A stretch of DNA of 54,420 bases from Desulfobulbus sp. (GTDB lineage Bacteria > Desulfobacterota > Desulfobulbia > Desulfobulbales > Desulfobulbaceae): NCBI GenBank assembly GCA_009780825.1, contig WQZH01000014.1, positions 1 through 54,420 on the forward strand, in the 5' to 3' direction. Position 1 is the first letter of the stretch. Each line of letters starts with the position of its first letter. Below the pieces are notes generated by a model that was given only the letters and a program-made list of their open reading frames with translations, made no database searches and was not told where the DNA came from. Both the position numbers and the translations under genes were made by a program. Positions 18,902 through 27,805 of this stretch are shown piece after piece.

Positions 18902-19972
18902 TCAATGAACCGATTTCAGGGCTTCGGTCTGGTAGTGGGTGATCAGCGGCATGATGACGTCGTCAAGCAGACCGGCCATCACCTGATCCAGGCGATAGAT
19001 GGTCAAATTGATGCGGTGGTCCGTGACCCTGCCCTGGGGGAAATTGTAGGTGCGGATTCGCTCGCTGCGGTCGCCTGAGCCGACCTGGCTTTTCCGTTCC
19101 TCGGAAATACGATCATGCTGTTCCTGCTCCATCCGGTCGAGCAAACGGGCACGGAGGACCTGCAGTGCTTTGGCCTTGTTCTTGTGCTGGGATTTCTCGT
19201 CCTGGCAGGTCACCACCCGGCCGGTGGGCAGATGGGTAACCCGAACGGCGGAATCGGTGGTGTTGACCGATTGCCCTCCAGGGCCGGAAGAACGATAGAC
19301 ATCGAATTTCAGTTCATTGGGTTCGATGTGAAGGTCAACTTCCTCGGCCTCGGGAATGATGGCAACGGTCACCGCCGAGGTGTGGATGCGGCCTTGGGTT
19401 TCGGTGTCCGGTACCCGTTGCACCCGGTGCGCGCCGGATTCGTACTTCAGCCGGGAGTAAACCTGCTGACCGCTGATCAGGGCGATGATCTCCTTGAAAC
19501 CGCCAATGCCGATGGGGTTGGAACTCATCACTTCGACCCGCCACCCCTGCATCTCAGCGTAGCGGCTGTACATGCGAAAAAGATCGGCAACGAACAGGGC
19601 GGCCTCATCACCGCCGGTCCCTGCCCTGATCTCCAGAAAAATATTCTTTTCGTCGTTTGGATCCTTGGGCAGCAGACGAATACGGATCGCCTGCTCCAGC
19701 TCTTCCTGTTTTTGGGTCAGTTCTTCCAGCTCCGCCTTAGCCAGAGCCACCAGATCGGGATCGTCCTGTTCGGTGCGGATCAGTTCCTGGCTGTCGTCAA
19801 TCTGGGCGCAGACCGAGGTGTAGGCCGCATACAACTCGGCGATCCTGGCGACCTGAGCATGTTCGCGGACCACCTCCCGGTACCGCTGCTGATCGGTCAC
19901 CAGTAACGGGTCGGACAGCTGTCGCTCCAAGGCGTCCAGCTTTTCGTCAATGTCCCGGAGATTGTCAAACAT
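18902..19972 (-). CDS. prfA: Peptide chain release factor 1
   Basis: A 356-residue class I release factor recognising UAA and UAG. The catalytic GGQ is at 232-234 within [15 protein letters not shown], and the RF1 tripeptide PAT-type region lies around 183-190 (here reading VPDTE). The N-terminal coiled coil is intact (about 1-105). The ATG at 19972 gives the family start MFDNL; the ribosome site is weak. It forms an operon with prmC. Confidence 0.96.
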   Translation of the reverse strand: MFDNLRDIDEKLDALERQLSDPLLVTDQQRYREVVREHAQVARIAELYAAYTSVCAQIDDSQELIRTEQDDPDLVALAKAELEELTQKQEELEQAIRIRLLPKDPNDEKNIFLEIRAGTGGDEAALFVADLFRMYSRYAEMQGWRVEVMSSNPIGIGGFKEIIALISGQQVYSRLKYESGAHRVQRVPDTETQGRIHTSAVTVAIIPEAEEVDLHIEPNELKFDVYRSSGPGGQSVNTTDSAVRVTHLPTGRVVTCQDEKSQHKNKAKALQVLRARLLDRMEQEQHDRISEERKSQVGSGDRSERIRTYNFPQGRVTDHRINLTIYRLDQVMAGLLDDVIMPLITHYQTEALKSVH

Positions 19973-20135
19973 GCCGGCCCTGCAGGAAACAGAGGGGAAA
20001 AAGGTGCATCGTCCACCAAGGAAACAGGACACGACATGACCCGCGGGCTGCGTGGTCCTTCATTGGCAAAACCATCATGTGCGCCCAAGGGAGTTGAAAA
20101 AGAAAATCCCTCCGGCACCGGCACATCATGCCGCC

Positions 20136-20159
20136 GCCTGCCTGGTTTCCCAGGCGGGC
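20136..20159. terminator. Strong hairpin between rpmE and prfA
   Basis: Ten bases at 20136-20145 pair with 20150-20159 (one G-U wobble) around the loop TTTC. On the minus strand no T-run follows at once, but a T-rich stretch lies about 30 bases further. It is placed to end or attenuate rpmE transcription before prfA. The rest of 19973-20216 holds no gene that I can see. Confidence 0.4.
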
Positions 20160-20216
20160 AACGGTTGGCAGAAATGCTGGAGTCAGGAGGGGAGAAAAAA
20201 ACGGGCGATGTCCGCT

Positions 20217-20435
20217 TTATTTCTTTTTGCCGCCCTGGTAGTTGGCATATCTCTTTTTGAATTTTTCGATCCGACCGGCGGTATCGATCAATTTCTGCTT
20301 TCCGGTGAAGAAAGGATGACAGGCGGAACAGATTTCGACCCGCACTTCGTTCAGCACGGAACCAAGTTCGAACTCGTTGCCACAGGCACAAACAGCGGTC
20401 ACTTTATGATAGGTGGGATGGGTATCCGATTTCAT
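20217..20435 (-). CDS. rpmE: 50S ribosomal protein L31
   Basis: A 72-residue zinc-type L31. Cys16 and Cys18 (CACGN) and Cys36 and Cys39 (CSACH) form the zinc site that distinguishes it from the Zn-free paralogue. The [21 protein letters not shown] segment is typical. The ATG at 20435 has AAGGAG eight bases upstream. A good promoter lies in the gap to rho, so it is probably transcribed on its own as well as from rho read-through. Confidence 0.96.
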   Translation of the reverse strand: MKSDTHPTYHKVTAVCACGNEFELGSVLNEVRVEICSACHPFFTGKQKLIDTAGRIEKFKKRYANYQGGKKK

Positions 20436-20489
20436 GGCACGCACTCCTTGGACAAAGATGGCCCTGGTAAAGAATAATTAAAAGATAAA

Positions 20490-20517
20490 ATTATATCTTT
20501 TTTCATCAGTTATTCAA
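20490..20517 (-). promoter_or_regulatory. Sigma-70 promoter for rpmE
   Basis: On the minus strand, TTGAAT (20512-20517), 16 bases, then a perfect TATAAT (20490-20495), about 55 bases upstream of the rpmE start. The surrounding DNA is A+T-rich. This is the best promoter match in the window. Confidence 0.65.
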
Positions 20518-20531
20518 AGAAAAAACGAGCA

Positions 20532-21779
20532 TCACCGGTTCATGGAGGCGAAAAATTCCTGGTTGGTCTTGGTCTGGCTCATTTTATCGAGGAGAAACTC
20601 CATGGCATCGGCGGGGTTCATCGAGGAGAGCAGCTTGCGTAAGATCCAGATGCGGTTGAGATCCTCAGGCGGCAGGAGCAAATCCTCCTTGCGGGTGCCT
20701 GATTTCTGAATATCGATGGCGGGGTAGATACGCCGGTTGGCCATTTTGCGATCCAGCACGATCTCCATGTTGCCCGTGCCCTTGAACTCTTCAAAGATGA
20801 CCTCGTCCATGCGGCTGCCGGTATCGATGAGGGCTGTGGCCAGGATGGTCAGGCTGCCCCCCTCCTCGACGTTGCGAGCGGCCCCGAAAAACCGCTTCGG
20901 CCGGTGCAGGGCATTGGCCTCGACACCACCGGAGAGAATTTTGCCCGAGGCGGGGGTGACCGTGTTATAGGCCCTGGCCAAGCGGGTGATGGAATCGAGC
21001 AGAATGACCACATCCTTTTTGTGTTCCACCAGGCGCTGCGCCTTCTGGATCACCATCTCGGCCACCTGGATGTGTCGCTGCGGCGGTTCGTCGAAGGTGG
21101 AACTGACCACCTCGGCTGCCACGCTGCGCTTCATGTCGGTGACCTCTTCTGGACGCTCGTCAATGAGCAGAACAATGAGAATGATCTCCTTGTGGTTGGC
21201 GACGATCGAGTTGGCGATTTTCTGCATCAACACCGTTTTACCGGTCCGGGGCGGAGCCACGATCAATCCGCGCTGTCCCTTGCCGAGCGGAGCGGTGATA
21301 TTAAGCACCCGCATGGACAGGTTATCCGGCGTTGTTTCCAGATTGATCAGTTGATCTGGGTGCAGGGGCGTCAGGTTGATGAAGGCGGTTTTGTTCTTTG
21401 CCGTCTCCGGTAATTCGTAGTTGATGGTGTCGACCTTGAGCAGGGCAAAATAGCGTTCGTTGTCCTTGGGCGACCTCACCTCGCCTTCCACGCTATCGCC
21501 CGTGCGAAGGTTAAGACGGCGGATCTGCGAGGGTGAGACATAGATATCGTCCGGACCCGGCAGGTAGTTGTAATCTGGAGCGCGCAAGAAGCCGAATCCG
21601 TCCTGCAGGATCTCCAGGACACCGCTGCCGCGCAGCTTCCCATCCTCATCCGCTTGCTCCTTGAGAATGGCGAAGATCAACTCCTGCTTGGTCATATTGC
21701 TGTATCCCTCGATATTGAGGGATGCGGCCAGGCTGACCAAATCTTTTATTTTTTTGTTTTTAAGCTCAGTGGGATTCAT
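20532..21779 (-). CDS. rho: Transcription termination factor Rho
   Basis: A 415-residue hexameric RNA-dependent ATPase. The N-terminal helical domain (about 1-45) is followed by the cold-shock-like RNA-binding fold ([12 protein letters not shown] region), then the RecA-type ATPase with Walker A APPRTGKT and the Walker B region [16 protein letters not shown]. No insertion is present, unlike in some actinobacterial Rho. The ATG at 21779 has GGAGG about 12 bases upstream, rather distant. A promoter and a small hairpin lie in the leader. Confidence 0.97.
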   Translation of the reverse strand: MNPTELKNKKIKDLVSLAASLNIEGYSNMTKQELIFAILKEQADEDGKLRGSGVLEILQDGFGFLRAPDYNYLPGPDDIYVSPSQIRRLNLRTGDSVEGEVRSPKDNERYFALLKVDTINYELPETAKNKTAFINLTPLHPDQLINLETTPDNLSMRVLNITAPLGKGQRGLIVAPPRTGKTVLMQKIANSIVANHKEIILIVLLIDERPEEVTDMKRSVAAEVVSSTFDEPPQRHIQVAEMVIQKAQRLVEHKKDVVILLDSITRLARAYNTVTPASGKILSGGVEANALHRPKRFFGAARNVEEGGSLTILATALIDTGSRMDEVIFEEFKGTGNMEIVLDRKMANRRIYPAIDIQKSGTRKEDLLLPPEDLNRIWILRKLLSSMNPADAMEFLLDKMSQTKTNQEFFASMNR

Positions 21780-21921
21780 GGACCGGTCTTTCCTCCAAGG
21801 TGGTCAGTACGATAAACCGCCGAAGGGTATCATCTGTCATTAGGGGAGATTCAATAAGGAATTAAGGCGGCAACGAAAGTTGCCTTCTTGTTCTTTGTGT
21901 GGATGTTCGAGTACCGATGCG

Positions 21922-21949
21922 AATGTAATGGGGACGGTTATCGTATCAA
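21922..21949 (-). promoter_or_regulatory. Possible sigma-70 promoter for rho
   Basis: On the minus strand, TTGATA (21944-21949), 16 bases, then TACATT (21922-21927), leaving a leader of roughly 135 bases before the rho start. Confidence 0.4.
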
Positions 21950-22063
21950 GCCTGACTGGAAGAAACGACAGCGCAGAGTTGCGGGAAACACTGCGTTTGC
22001 ATCGGGCAGCGCATTGGCGCGATTCAAGGAATCGAATATATTTTCAGCGTGAAAAAGCAGAAC

Positions 22064-22093
22064 TAAAAAAACGACAGACACCATACCGGTCTG
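22064..22093 (-). terminator. Terminator of the rluD-coaE unit
   Basis: On the minus strand CAGAC (22089-22093) pairs with GTCTG (22075-22079) around a 9-base loop; TCG and seven T (complement of 22065-22071) follow. The stem is short, so termination may be partial. Confidence 0.45.
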
Positions 22094-22133
22094 CTGAGAT
22101 GTTACTGTTAGATATTTGTTTCCTCGGCCGCTG

Positions 22134-22760
22134 TCAAGAATTTTCTTGGCTCAATCCATCCAAAATCCGCAGCGACAACGCATCCCCCAAGGAAACGATC
22201 CGGCCACGGCTTTCTGCCCATCGGCCGCTGTTATCGATCACCATTTCGGCGCGCGCGGCCTTGTCTTCAAGGCTCATCTGCGCTGCGATGGCCCGGGTTG
22301 CCTCCCGGCGCGTCACCCCATCGCGCCGCATGATCCGGCAGCATCGGGTACCGCGTCGGGCATAGACCACCAATACTTCATCGACTTCAACGCCCCATCC
22401 CGCCTCATACAGCAGGGGGATCTCGACCAGGACCAGCCGGGATCGCTGGTGGCCGATCTGCGCCCGGAGCGCCTCGCGGGCCAGAGGATGCAGGAGACTG
22501 TCGATCTGACGGCGGATATCCGCATCTGCAAAAATATGCTGGCGCAAGGCGACCCGGTCCACCGAGCCGTCGGGATAAAAAAAACTCTGCCCGAAAGCCG
22601 TGCGCAAGGCGTTCCACCCCGGTTGGCCAATCTCAAGCAGATGGCAGCAGCACTGATCGACATCAATGAGCGGCACCAGACAGTAGCTGGCCAACAGCCG
22701 CCCCACGCTACTTTTACCCGAACCAATACCACCGGTGATGCCGAGGACGAAAGGATTCAC
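22134..22760 (-). CDS. coaE: Dephospho-CoA kinase
   Basis: A 208-residue P-loop kinase that phosphorylates the 3'-hydroxyl of dephospho-CoA, the last step of coenzyme A synthesis. The P-loop GGIGSGKS is at 10-17; a DVDQ segment and the VEIPLLYEAG segment are typical of CoaE. The start is a GTG at 22760 that overlaps the rluD stop by four bases (GTGA), indicating coupled translation. An ATG farther upstream in this frame lies inside rluD and is not used. Confidence 0.94.
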   Translation of the reverse strand: MNPFVLGITGGIGSGKSSVGRLLASYCLVPLIDVDQCCCHLLEIGQPGWNALRTAFGQSFFYPDGSVDRVALRQHIFADADIRRQIDSLLHPLAREALRAQIGHQRSRLVLVEIPLLYEAGWGVEVDEVLVVYARRGTRCCRIMRRDGVTRREATRAIAAQMSLEDKAARAEMVIDNSGRWAESRGRIVSLGDALSLRILDGLSQENS

Positions 22761-23740
22761 GAGATGGCCTCTCGAAGCGTTGCCAGCAGGGTCTGCATAT
22801 CTCCGGCCAACGGCGCCGTACAGTGCAAGGCCTCGCCAGTGGCGGGGTGTTGAAACCGCAGGGTGCTGGCGTGCAGCATCTGACGAAGCGGCCTGATGCC
22901 CGCCCGCCGATCCACAGCCCCCCCATATAGGATGTCGCCTGCGACCGGCGACTTGATCGAGGCCATGTGGACCCGGATCTGATGCGTCCGGCCAGTCTCG
23001 ATCCCAATCTCGACCCAACACCAGCCATTGCCAAACCGTTCGAGAATGCGCCAATTGGTAATCGCATATTTCCCGTATACAGACCTGACAGCCATCTTTT
23101 TCCGATCAACCGGATGACGGCCGATCAACGCGGTCACCCTGCCCTCGTTTTCCCGCGGGCAACGAAGCAGTACCGCGTGATAGGTTTTGTGGATCTTACG
23201 ATTCTTAAAGTCGGCCATCAGCATCCGCAGGGCGAGATCTGTCTTCGCCACCAGCATCACCCCCGAGGTATCTTTATCCAGGCGATGCACTATGCCCGGC
23301 CGGCCGACATCCGCCGCGGGCAGCTCCTTGCACAGGTGCAGCAAGCCATGCACCAGAGTGCCGCTGCGATGACCTCCGGCCGGATGCACGACCAGACCGG
23401 GCGGTTTATTGATGACCAGAATATGCGCATCCTCATGCAGCACGGAAAAATCTACCTTCTCAGGGGTGAGATCGGGCGGTGCCGGCAAGGGCAGGACGAC
23501 CGTGACGGTTTCGCTCTCCCGCAAGCGGCGCCCGGCCTTCACCTGGCTGCCGTCGACCAGCACATGGGACGTGGCGATCAATTTATTCAGCGCGGAGCGG
23601 CTGTGGTCAGGATACCTGCCGGTGAGGAAATGATCGAGCCGCTGCCCGGCATCGGTAGGGGCAACGATAAAAACTGCCGGCAAGTCAACAGGGGGGCCGC
23701 TGTCCCAAGCGGGCGACTCTTTTTTCCCTGGTCCGATCAT
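22757..23740 (-). CDS. rluD: RluA/RluD family 23S rRNA pseudouridine synthase
   Basis: A 327-residue protein with an N-terminal S4 RNA-binding domain (RLDHFLTGRYPDHSRSAL region, about 35-80) and a pseudouridine synthase domain. The catalytic Asp lies in HRLDKDTSG, and GRTHQIRVHM is the family signature. The domain pattern fits RluD (positions 1911/1915/1917 of 23S rRNA in E. coli), though RluC-type specificity cannot be excluded. The ATG at 23740 is preferred over a TTG three codons upstream. It is coupled to coaE by overlap. Confidence 0.88.
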   Translation of the reverse strand: MIGPGKKESPAWDSGPPVDLPAVFIVAPTDAGQRLDHFLTGRYPDHSRSALNKLIATSHVLVDGSQVKAGRRLRESETVTVVLPLPAPPDLTPEKVDFSVLHEDAHILVINKPPGLVVHPAGGHRSGTLVHGLLHLCKELPAADVGRPGIVHRLDKDTSGVMLVAKTDLALRMLMADFKNRKIHKTYHAVLLRCPRENEGRVTALIGRHPVDRKKMAVRSVYGKYAITNWRILERFGNGWCWVEIGIETGRTHQIRVHMASIKSPVAGDILYGGAVDRRAGIRPLRQMLHASTLRFQHPATGEALHCTAPLAGDMQTLLATLREAIS

Positions 23741-23762
23741 AGGAGGCAAACGACGAAAAAAA

Positions 23763-24242
23763 TCAACAAAAGAGCTTCTCGATCTGTTGCTCTATTTTCG
23801 CCTCTTCCGTCTGCTTGGCCAGCGACAGTTCCTTGACCAGCAGATTTTTGGCGGTATCCAGCATCTTCCGTTCACCGTAGGAGAGGTCTTTGTCTTCCTT
23901 GAGCAGGAAAAGATCCCGCAACACCACGGCCACCTCGAACACCGAACCTGTCTTGATTTTTTCCATGTACTCGCGATAGCGGCGATTCCAGGTCTGAGCC
24001 GTGACCTTGACGCCGCGTTCCTTCAGGATATCGATGACCTTGGGCACATCTTCCTGGGGGATGATCGCCCGCAGGCCGAATTTGGCACTCGTGGCGATCG
24101 GGATCATGATCGTCATATCGTTATCCAGGATTTTCATCACATAAAACCGCTGATCGATTCCGCCAATGGTTTGTGTTTCTATGGATGCAATGAGTCCCAC
24201 ACCATGGGCAGGATAGACTGCCATGTCACCTTCTGCAAACAC
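23763..24242 (-). CDS. CarD family transcriptional regulator
   Basis: A 159-residue protein of the CarD/CdnL group, which binds the RNA polymerase beta subunit through an N-terminal Tudor-like domain and stabilises open promoter complexes. The N-terminus FAEGDMAVYPAHGVG is typical of the family, and the helical C-terminal DNA-binding part follows (W.RRYREY, YGERKMLDTAKNLL). I choose the GTG at 24242, which has GGAGG five bases upstream and gives the usual family start; a TTG 13 codons earlier is unlikely. It lies 22 bases upstream of rluD. Confidence 0.9.
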   Translation of the reverse strand: MFAEGDMAVYPAHGVGLIASIETQTIGGIDQRFYVMKILDNDMTIMIPIATSAKFGLRAIIPQEDVPKVIDILKERGVKVTAQTWNRRYREYMEKIKTGSVFEVAVVLRDLFLLKEDKDLSYGERKMLDTAKNLLVKELSLAKQTEEAKIEQQIEKLFC

Positions 24243-24668
24243 ATGCTCCTCCGAACCTAAAGAGACCTGCGCCAGCGGCAAAACGCCGTTGAGCGCATCC
24301 TTAAGCTGTTATACTATCATATTTTTTCATTCTTGGCAAAGATTGTCTCTTGTTGACAGCGGAATCGTTGCGAGCCAAGACAAGAAAGGAAGACGGTACC
24401 TCCGCACATCTCCGGCCCAGGCCTGGCCTCACCGGCTGGAAAGCGGCGGGATTGTATCGCGGTCAACAAGCCGGACCATGCCGCTCCGGAGCGGTTCTAG
24501 CCTGTGCATTGTGCTGAGGGAAATTCGATCTTATACTTGATGACTGCCGTGTCGATTATTTCCACGGCCAGCACAGTACAAATCCTCTGCCGGCAGAATA
24601 CCTCCCGCCTGCGGGGCAGGAATTTCAACCCCTTTTTCGAACGAATAAAAACAACGAGGAATTGCACT
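24243..24668. other. Divergent intergenic region carD / GNAT
   Basis: About 425 bases without a gene, between divergent carD and the acetyltransferase. It contains the carD promoter at 24311-24339. A TTGACA on the plus strand near 24353 has no convincing -10 partner. I see no riboswitch or repeat. Confidence 0.5.
24311..24339 (-). promoter_or_regulatory. Sigma-70 promoter for carD
   Basis: On the minus strand, TTGCCA (24334-24339), 17 bases, then TAGTAT (24311-24316), about 70 bases upstream of the carD start. The -35 matches five of six bases. Confidence 0.5.
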
Positions 24669-25151
24669 ATGGTCAAGGATTTGCTAACACCTCCCATCGC
24701 GCTCGCCGAGGCGTTCGATATGGAAGAAATTCTAAAACTCCAACACCTCGCCTATCTAAGCGAAGCGTTGATCCACGGTGATTATACGATTCAACCGCTG
24801 GTGCAGACAGAAGATGAAATTATGAACGAGTACCGTACCAACGTTTTTCTCAAAGCGGTGTTGGACGGCAAAATCATAGGTTCGGTGAGGGCGCGTGAGG
24901 AAAACGGCACGGTATATATCGGGAAGCTGATGGTCCATCCCGACCGTCAAGGCAACGGTTTGGGGAAACGTCTGCTTATGGCGATCGAGCAAGAGTTTCC
25001 AAACAGAAGATACGAGCTTTTTACAAGCTGTAAAAGCGACAGGAACCTGCATCTCTATGAGATAGCGGGATATGTGCGCTTTCGGGAAGAAACCGATAGG
25101 TCGGGAATTTCGTTTGCTTACCTGGAAAAGAGGAACGAAAATAGAGATTGA
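24669..25151 (+). CDS. GNAT family N-acetyltransferase
   Basis: A 160-residue acetyl-CoA-dependent acetyltransferase of unknown substrate. The acetyl-CoA binding motif reads VHPDRQGNGLGKRLL, preceded by the beta-4 strand (VYIGKLMV) and followed by a strand with LYEIAGYVRF near the end, as in single-domain GNAT proteins. The ATG at 24669 has GAGGA eight bases upstream; the frame is open further upstream but has no similarity. It appears to be monocistronic. Curiously the frame stays open for 51 codons past the TGA stop. Confidence 0.85.
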   Translation: MVKDLLTPPIALAEAFDMEEILKLQHLAYLSEALIHGDYTIQPLVQTEDEIMNEYRTNVFLKAVLDGKIIGSVRAREENGTVYIGKLMVHPDRQGNGLGKRLLMAIEQEFPNRRYELFTSCKSDRNLHLYEIAGYVRFREETDRSGISFAYLEKRNENRD

Positions 25152-25307
25152 AACAGTACGGACATCGCGATCAGCATCAAAGATGCATTGGCTGTGGATG
25201 CGGTTGGCGATCCGGTCAGAATGCTTGCGAAGTTGTATTCAGAAAAGCGCGACGGTAGATTTGGCGCTCAAGTTGTGGCAAGTTCTGAGCATGGGGCCTG
25301 GGCTTGA
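25152..25307 (+). other. Open frame continuing past the GNAT stop
   Basis: In the same frame as the acetyltransferase, 51 sense codons follow its TGA before the next stop at 25305-25307. The translation looks protein-like (for example DALAVDAVGDPVRMLAKLYS), but it has no start codon with a ribosome site. It may be a gene remnant, a read-through extension, or chance. The rest of 25152-25370 shows nothing else. Confidence 0.25.
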
Positions 25308-25370
25308 GCGGTCCCGCGCAACGCCGCTCCCTATCTATACGTGCAAACTGTCAAAATCAGGAGGCCTCCC

Positions 25371-26060
25371 ATGAAAAAGGCATTATTTTTGATTCCGGCA
25401 ATAGCGTTATGTGTTGCCATGTCACTTCTGACCGACAGCGGGAGATTGGCGGCACAGTCGTCAGTACCGGGCATGCAAAACCTCATCTGGCCGGCGGACA
25501 AGGTCCCAGCGGATCTCCCTCCCTACACGGACGGCAAATTGACGGGTTCGGCCAGCACCGGCAAGAATGAATACATGATCAAGGTAATGGAAACCAACGA
25601 TGCGGCGCTAAAGGCATACCTGAGTAAACTCCAGGGTATGGGTTGGGACGTATCATCGAGTACATATGAAAGCGTTGCCAGAAAAGGAGCATATAGAGTT
25701 GAGTTCAAAATCGGAACCTCTTTTGGACTGCAAATCACGATATACACCGCGGAAAAGGGCGTCTGGCCGGGCAATGTCCCGGAGGTCCTGACCCAGCCAA
25801 GGGGTTGTGATCTCTTGGATATCCAGTTGACCGAGAACGGAGATAACGCCTGGTTGTTTCACTTCACCTGCCAGGGGATGCAGCAGCAAGAGGCGTTCGC
25901 CTATATGGATGGGCTGCTTAAAAGCGGTTGGAGCGGCGACCGTTCGATGGTCGCTCGCACTACAACCTGGCGCGGTAAAACGTACGGCATTTCTGTAGAG
26001 ATTTATGAAATAGAAGCGGGCGGCAACGCCACCTTCACGGTGAATTTTGACCTACAATAA
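25371..26060 (+). CDS. Secreted protein of unknown function
   Basis: A 229-residue protein with a clear signal peptide (MKKALFLIPAIALCVAMSLL..., cleaved near LAAQ) and no membrane span after it, so periplasmic or outer-surface. The ATG at 25371 follows AGGAGGCCTCCC. The mature part seems to contain two related halves: each has a segment with a Tyr/Phe-x-x-x-L-x-x-x-G-W pattern (KAYLSKLQGMGWD and AYMDGLLKSGWSGD), suggesting an internal duplication of a small alpha/beta domain. It has two Cys in the second half (CDLL and FTCQ), possibly a disulphide. I do not recognise the family. Confidence 0.7.
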   Translation: MKKALFLIPAIALCVAMSLLTDSGRLAAQSSVPGMQNLIWPADKVPADLPPYTDGKLTGSASTGKNEYMIKVMETNDAALKAYLSKLQGMGWDVSSSTYESVARKGAYRVEFKIGTSFGLQITIYTAEKGVWPGNVPEVLTQPRGCDLLDIQLTENGDNAWLFHFTCQGMQQQEAFAYMDGLLKSGWSGDRSMVARTTTWRGKTYGISVEIYEIEAGGNATFTVNFDLQ

Positions 26061-26152
26061 AGGCAGTAACGGTGGTGAATGCGGACCACGAGCACCTGAA
26101 GGCCCAAATAAAAAAGAACTCCCATGTAGCAAATATGGCGTCCAGCTTTGGC

Positions 26153-26180
26153 AAGGGGCGGGCATGTCCCCTGCCCCTTA
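26153..26180. terminator. Hairpin between convergent genes
   Basis: AAGGGGC at 26153-26159 pairs with GCCCCTT at 26173-26179, with further G/C pairing inside. No T-run is adjacent. It lies in the 185-base gap between the secreted protein gene and convergent mgtC, which otherwise shows nothing. Confidence 0.3.
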
Positions 26181-26245
26181 GTTGCAATGCAATCTTGCAA
26201 GAACTCAACCCATGGGGATACAAAAAGGCATCGGTCGTTTCGTCC

Positions 26246-26968
26246 TCAACCTCCCGGAGCAATTTGGAATGTCTGGACATTGTCGCGGCACCGCAACGTT
26301 TCGGCCAAACTGGCAATTTTATCATGATCGATCGTGCCGATCGTCATGATATATTCAAACAAACGACCATCGTCGGAAATACGATAACTCATATTTGCCA
26401 CGGTGAAGCCATGCTCTGTCAGTAATTGCCGCACCTCCTTTTCCGGCATCACATTGTTCCGGTCAAAGCTAAGACTGTGGTGTGCATAAAAGTTTGCAGG
26501 CATTCTGGCTTCAATTCGTCGAAAAACCGATAGAGTGCCAATAGTGCATACCGTGGCGACAATAGCCGTGAAATAAAACCCCACCCCAAGGAGAATACCG
26601 ATCGCGGCCGTGATCCATATTGAAGCAGCGGTGGTCAATCCCCGGACGCTACGACCTTCCTTATAAATAACCCCTGCGCCCAGAAAACCTATGCCGGTCA
26701 TTATCCCTTGCGCCATCCGGGTAGGGTCGGTACGAACCGTGTCCAGGGGTACGCCAGGCAACCATTTCCACTGGTAGTAGGTGACCATCATCAAAAGACT
26801 CGATGCCAGACAGACCAACGTATGGGTACGGAACCCTGCAGGCCGCCCATGATAGCTTCGTTCAAACCCGATGACGCTGCCTACAATCAGGGCAGCGATG
26901 AGATGAAGGGCAATCTGTGCATAATCGTGTTCCAGTACACTGTTGAGCTGCTGAATAGCGAAATCCAC
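26246..26968 (-). CDS. mgtC: MgtC/SapB family membrane protein
   Basis: A 240-residue inner-membrane protein. The N-terminal part (about residues 18-145) contains four to five hydrophobic spans with the MgtC signature blocks GSVIGFERSYHGRPAGFRTH and MTGIGFLGAGVIYKEG; a soluble ACT-like C-terminal domain follows. In other bacteria MgtC is linked to low-Mg2+ adaptation and modulation of the F1Fo ATPase. The GTG at 26968 has GGAGG five bases upstream, so I prefer it to a TTG 18 codons earlier. No Mg2+-responsive leader or mgtA is evident. Confidence 0.88.
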   Translation of the reverse strand: MDFAIQQLNSVLEHDYAQIALHLIAALIVGSVIGFERSYHGRPAGFRTHTLVCLASSLLMMVTYYQWKWLPGVPLDTVRTDPTRMAQGIMTGIGFLGAGVIYKEGRSVRGLTTAASIWITAAIGILLGVGFYFTAIVATVCTIGTLSVFRRIEARMPANFYAHHSLSFDRNNVMPEKEVRQLLTEHGFTVANMSYRISDDGRLFEYIMTIGTIDHDKIASLAETLRCRDNVQTFQIAPGG

Positions 26969-27100
26969 TGTATCCTCCCCGACAGCCTGAATTACGGCGA
27001 AGCTGACAAACCTGCTCTGCAAAAAGCTCTGGAGGCCACAGGCAATGCCGTGTTGCCCCAGGTTTGGAGTGCTCTGTGGTTATCTTATGCGGAGCAATGC

Positions 27101-27691
27101 CTAGCGTCCATTGATCCGATTCATGCAGGTGTCGATTCCCTCGCGGACAAACAGCTCGATGGCCTCGGTAATCAAGGATTTCTGCTGAGAGAACAGGATC
27201 TGCTCATCATCGCTTAAGCGCGACAGCACGAACTGATCAACCGGCTGCCCATTTTCTTCAGGCCCTGACCAAGGACGGCCGATGCCGATTTTCACTCGGG
27301 CGAATTCCTGACCGCCTAAATGTTGGATAATGGACCGGATGCCATTATGACCGCCGGAACCACCCCGGGCCACCAACTTGACCCGGCCTGCCGCAAGATC
27401 GATGTCGTCGTGCAGCACCAGGAGATGTTCCCGTGGAATTTTGAAGTAATCAAGGAAACCGCGAATACATTCGCCGGAGCGATTCATGTAGGTTTGCGGC
27501 TTCAGCAAAAAAATCTGCCCCCCCCATGCCCGTCCTTGGCCGTAAGATCCCTGCATTTTGAGCGAATCAACCCGCCAGCCACAGTGATCGGCAATATGAT
27601 CAATGAACAAGAAACCGATATTGTGCCGCGTCAGATGATATTCTCGGCCCGGGTTGCCGAGGCCTGCAAATAAAAATCGCCGATCCGCCAT
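27101..27691 (-). CDS. pth: Peptidyl-tRNA hydrolase
   Basis: A 196-residue esterase that recycles peptidyl-tRNA released from stalled ribosomes. GLGNPG is at 10-15, the catalytic His23 in TRHNIGF, the conserved Asn in QTYMNRSG, and HDDIDL plus GGSGGHNGI complete the active site. The ATG at 27691 has no clear ribosome site. It follows rplY in the standard prs-rplY-pth order, but a strong terminator stands only about 20 bases before its start codon. Confidence 0.96.
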   Translation of the reverse strand: MADRRFLFAGLGNPGREYHLTRHNIGFLFIDHIADHCGWRVDSLKMQGSYGQGRAWGGQIFLLKPQTYMNRSGECIRGFLDYFKIPREHLLVLHDDIDLAAGRVKLVARGGSGGHNGIRSIIQHLGGQEFARVKIGIGRPWSGPEENGQPVDQFVLSRLSDDEQILFSQQKSLITEAIELFVREGIDTCMNRINGR

Positions 27692-27708
27692 GGCTGCACA
27701 GAGGAGGA

Positions 27709-27745
27709 GAAAATAAAAAACGAGCCGAAGGAATCTTTCGGCTCG
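27709..27745 (-). terminator. Rho-independent terminator between rplY and pth
   Basis: On the minus strand CGAGCCGAA (27737-27745) pairs with TTCGGCTCG (27721-27729), nine perfect pairs with a 7-base loop, followed directly by a T-rich tract (TTTTTTATTTT, complement of 27710-27720). It ends the rplY transcript and, being so close to pth, may act as an attenuator for pth. Confidence 0.8.
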
Positions 27746-27805
27746 TCAGAGATCCTGGCAGCAGAGGACCGCTGCCTGCAGGAAAATACAACCGCGCTCT
27801 GGCAG

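Larger units (their letters stand above)
21780..22133. other. rho leader and coaE 3' region
   Basis: This 354-base gap holds no gene. It contains the putative rho promoter (21922-21949), a small hairpin in the rho leader (21869-21874 with 21879-21884, loop GAAA) about 90 bases before the rho start, and the coaE terminator candidate (22064-22093). A long leader is consistent with the known autoregulation of rho in other bacteria; here that is inference. Confidence 0.5.
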
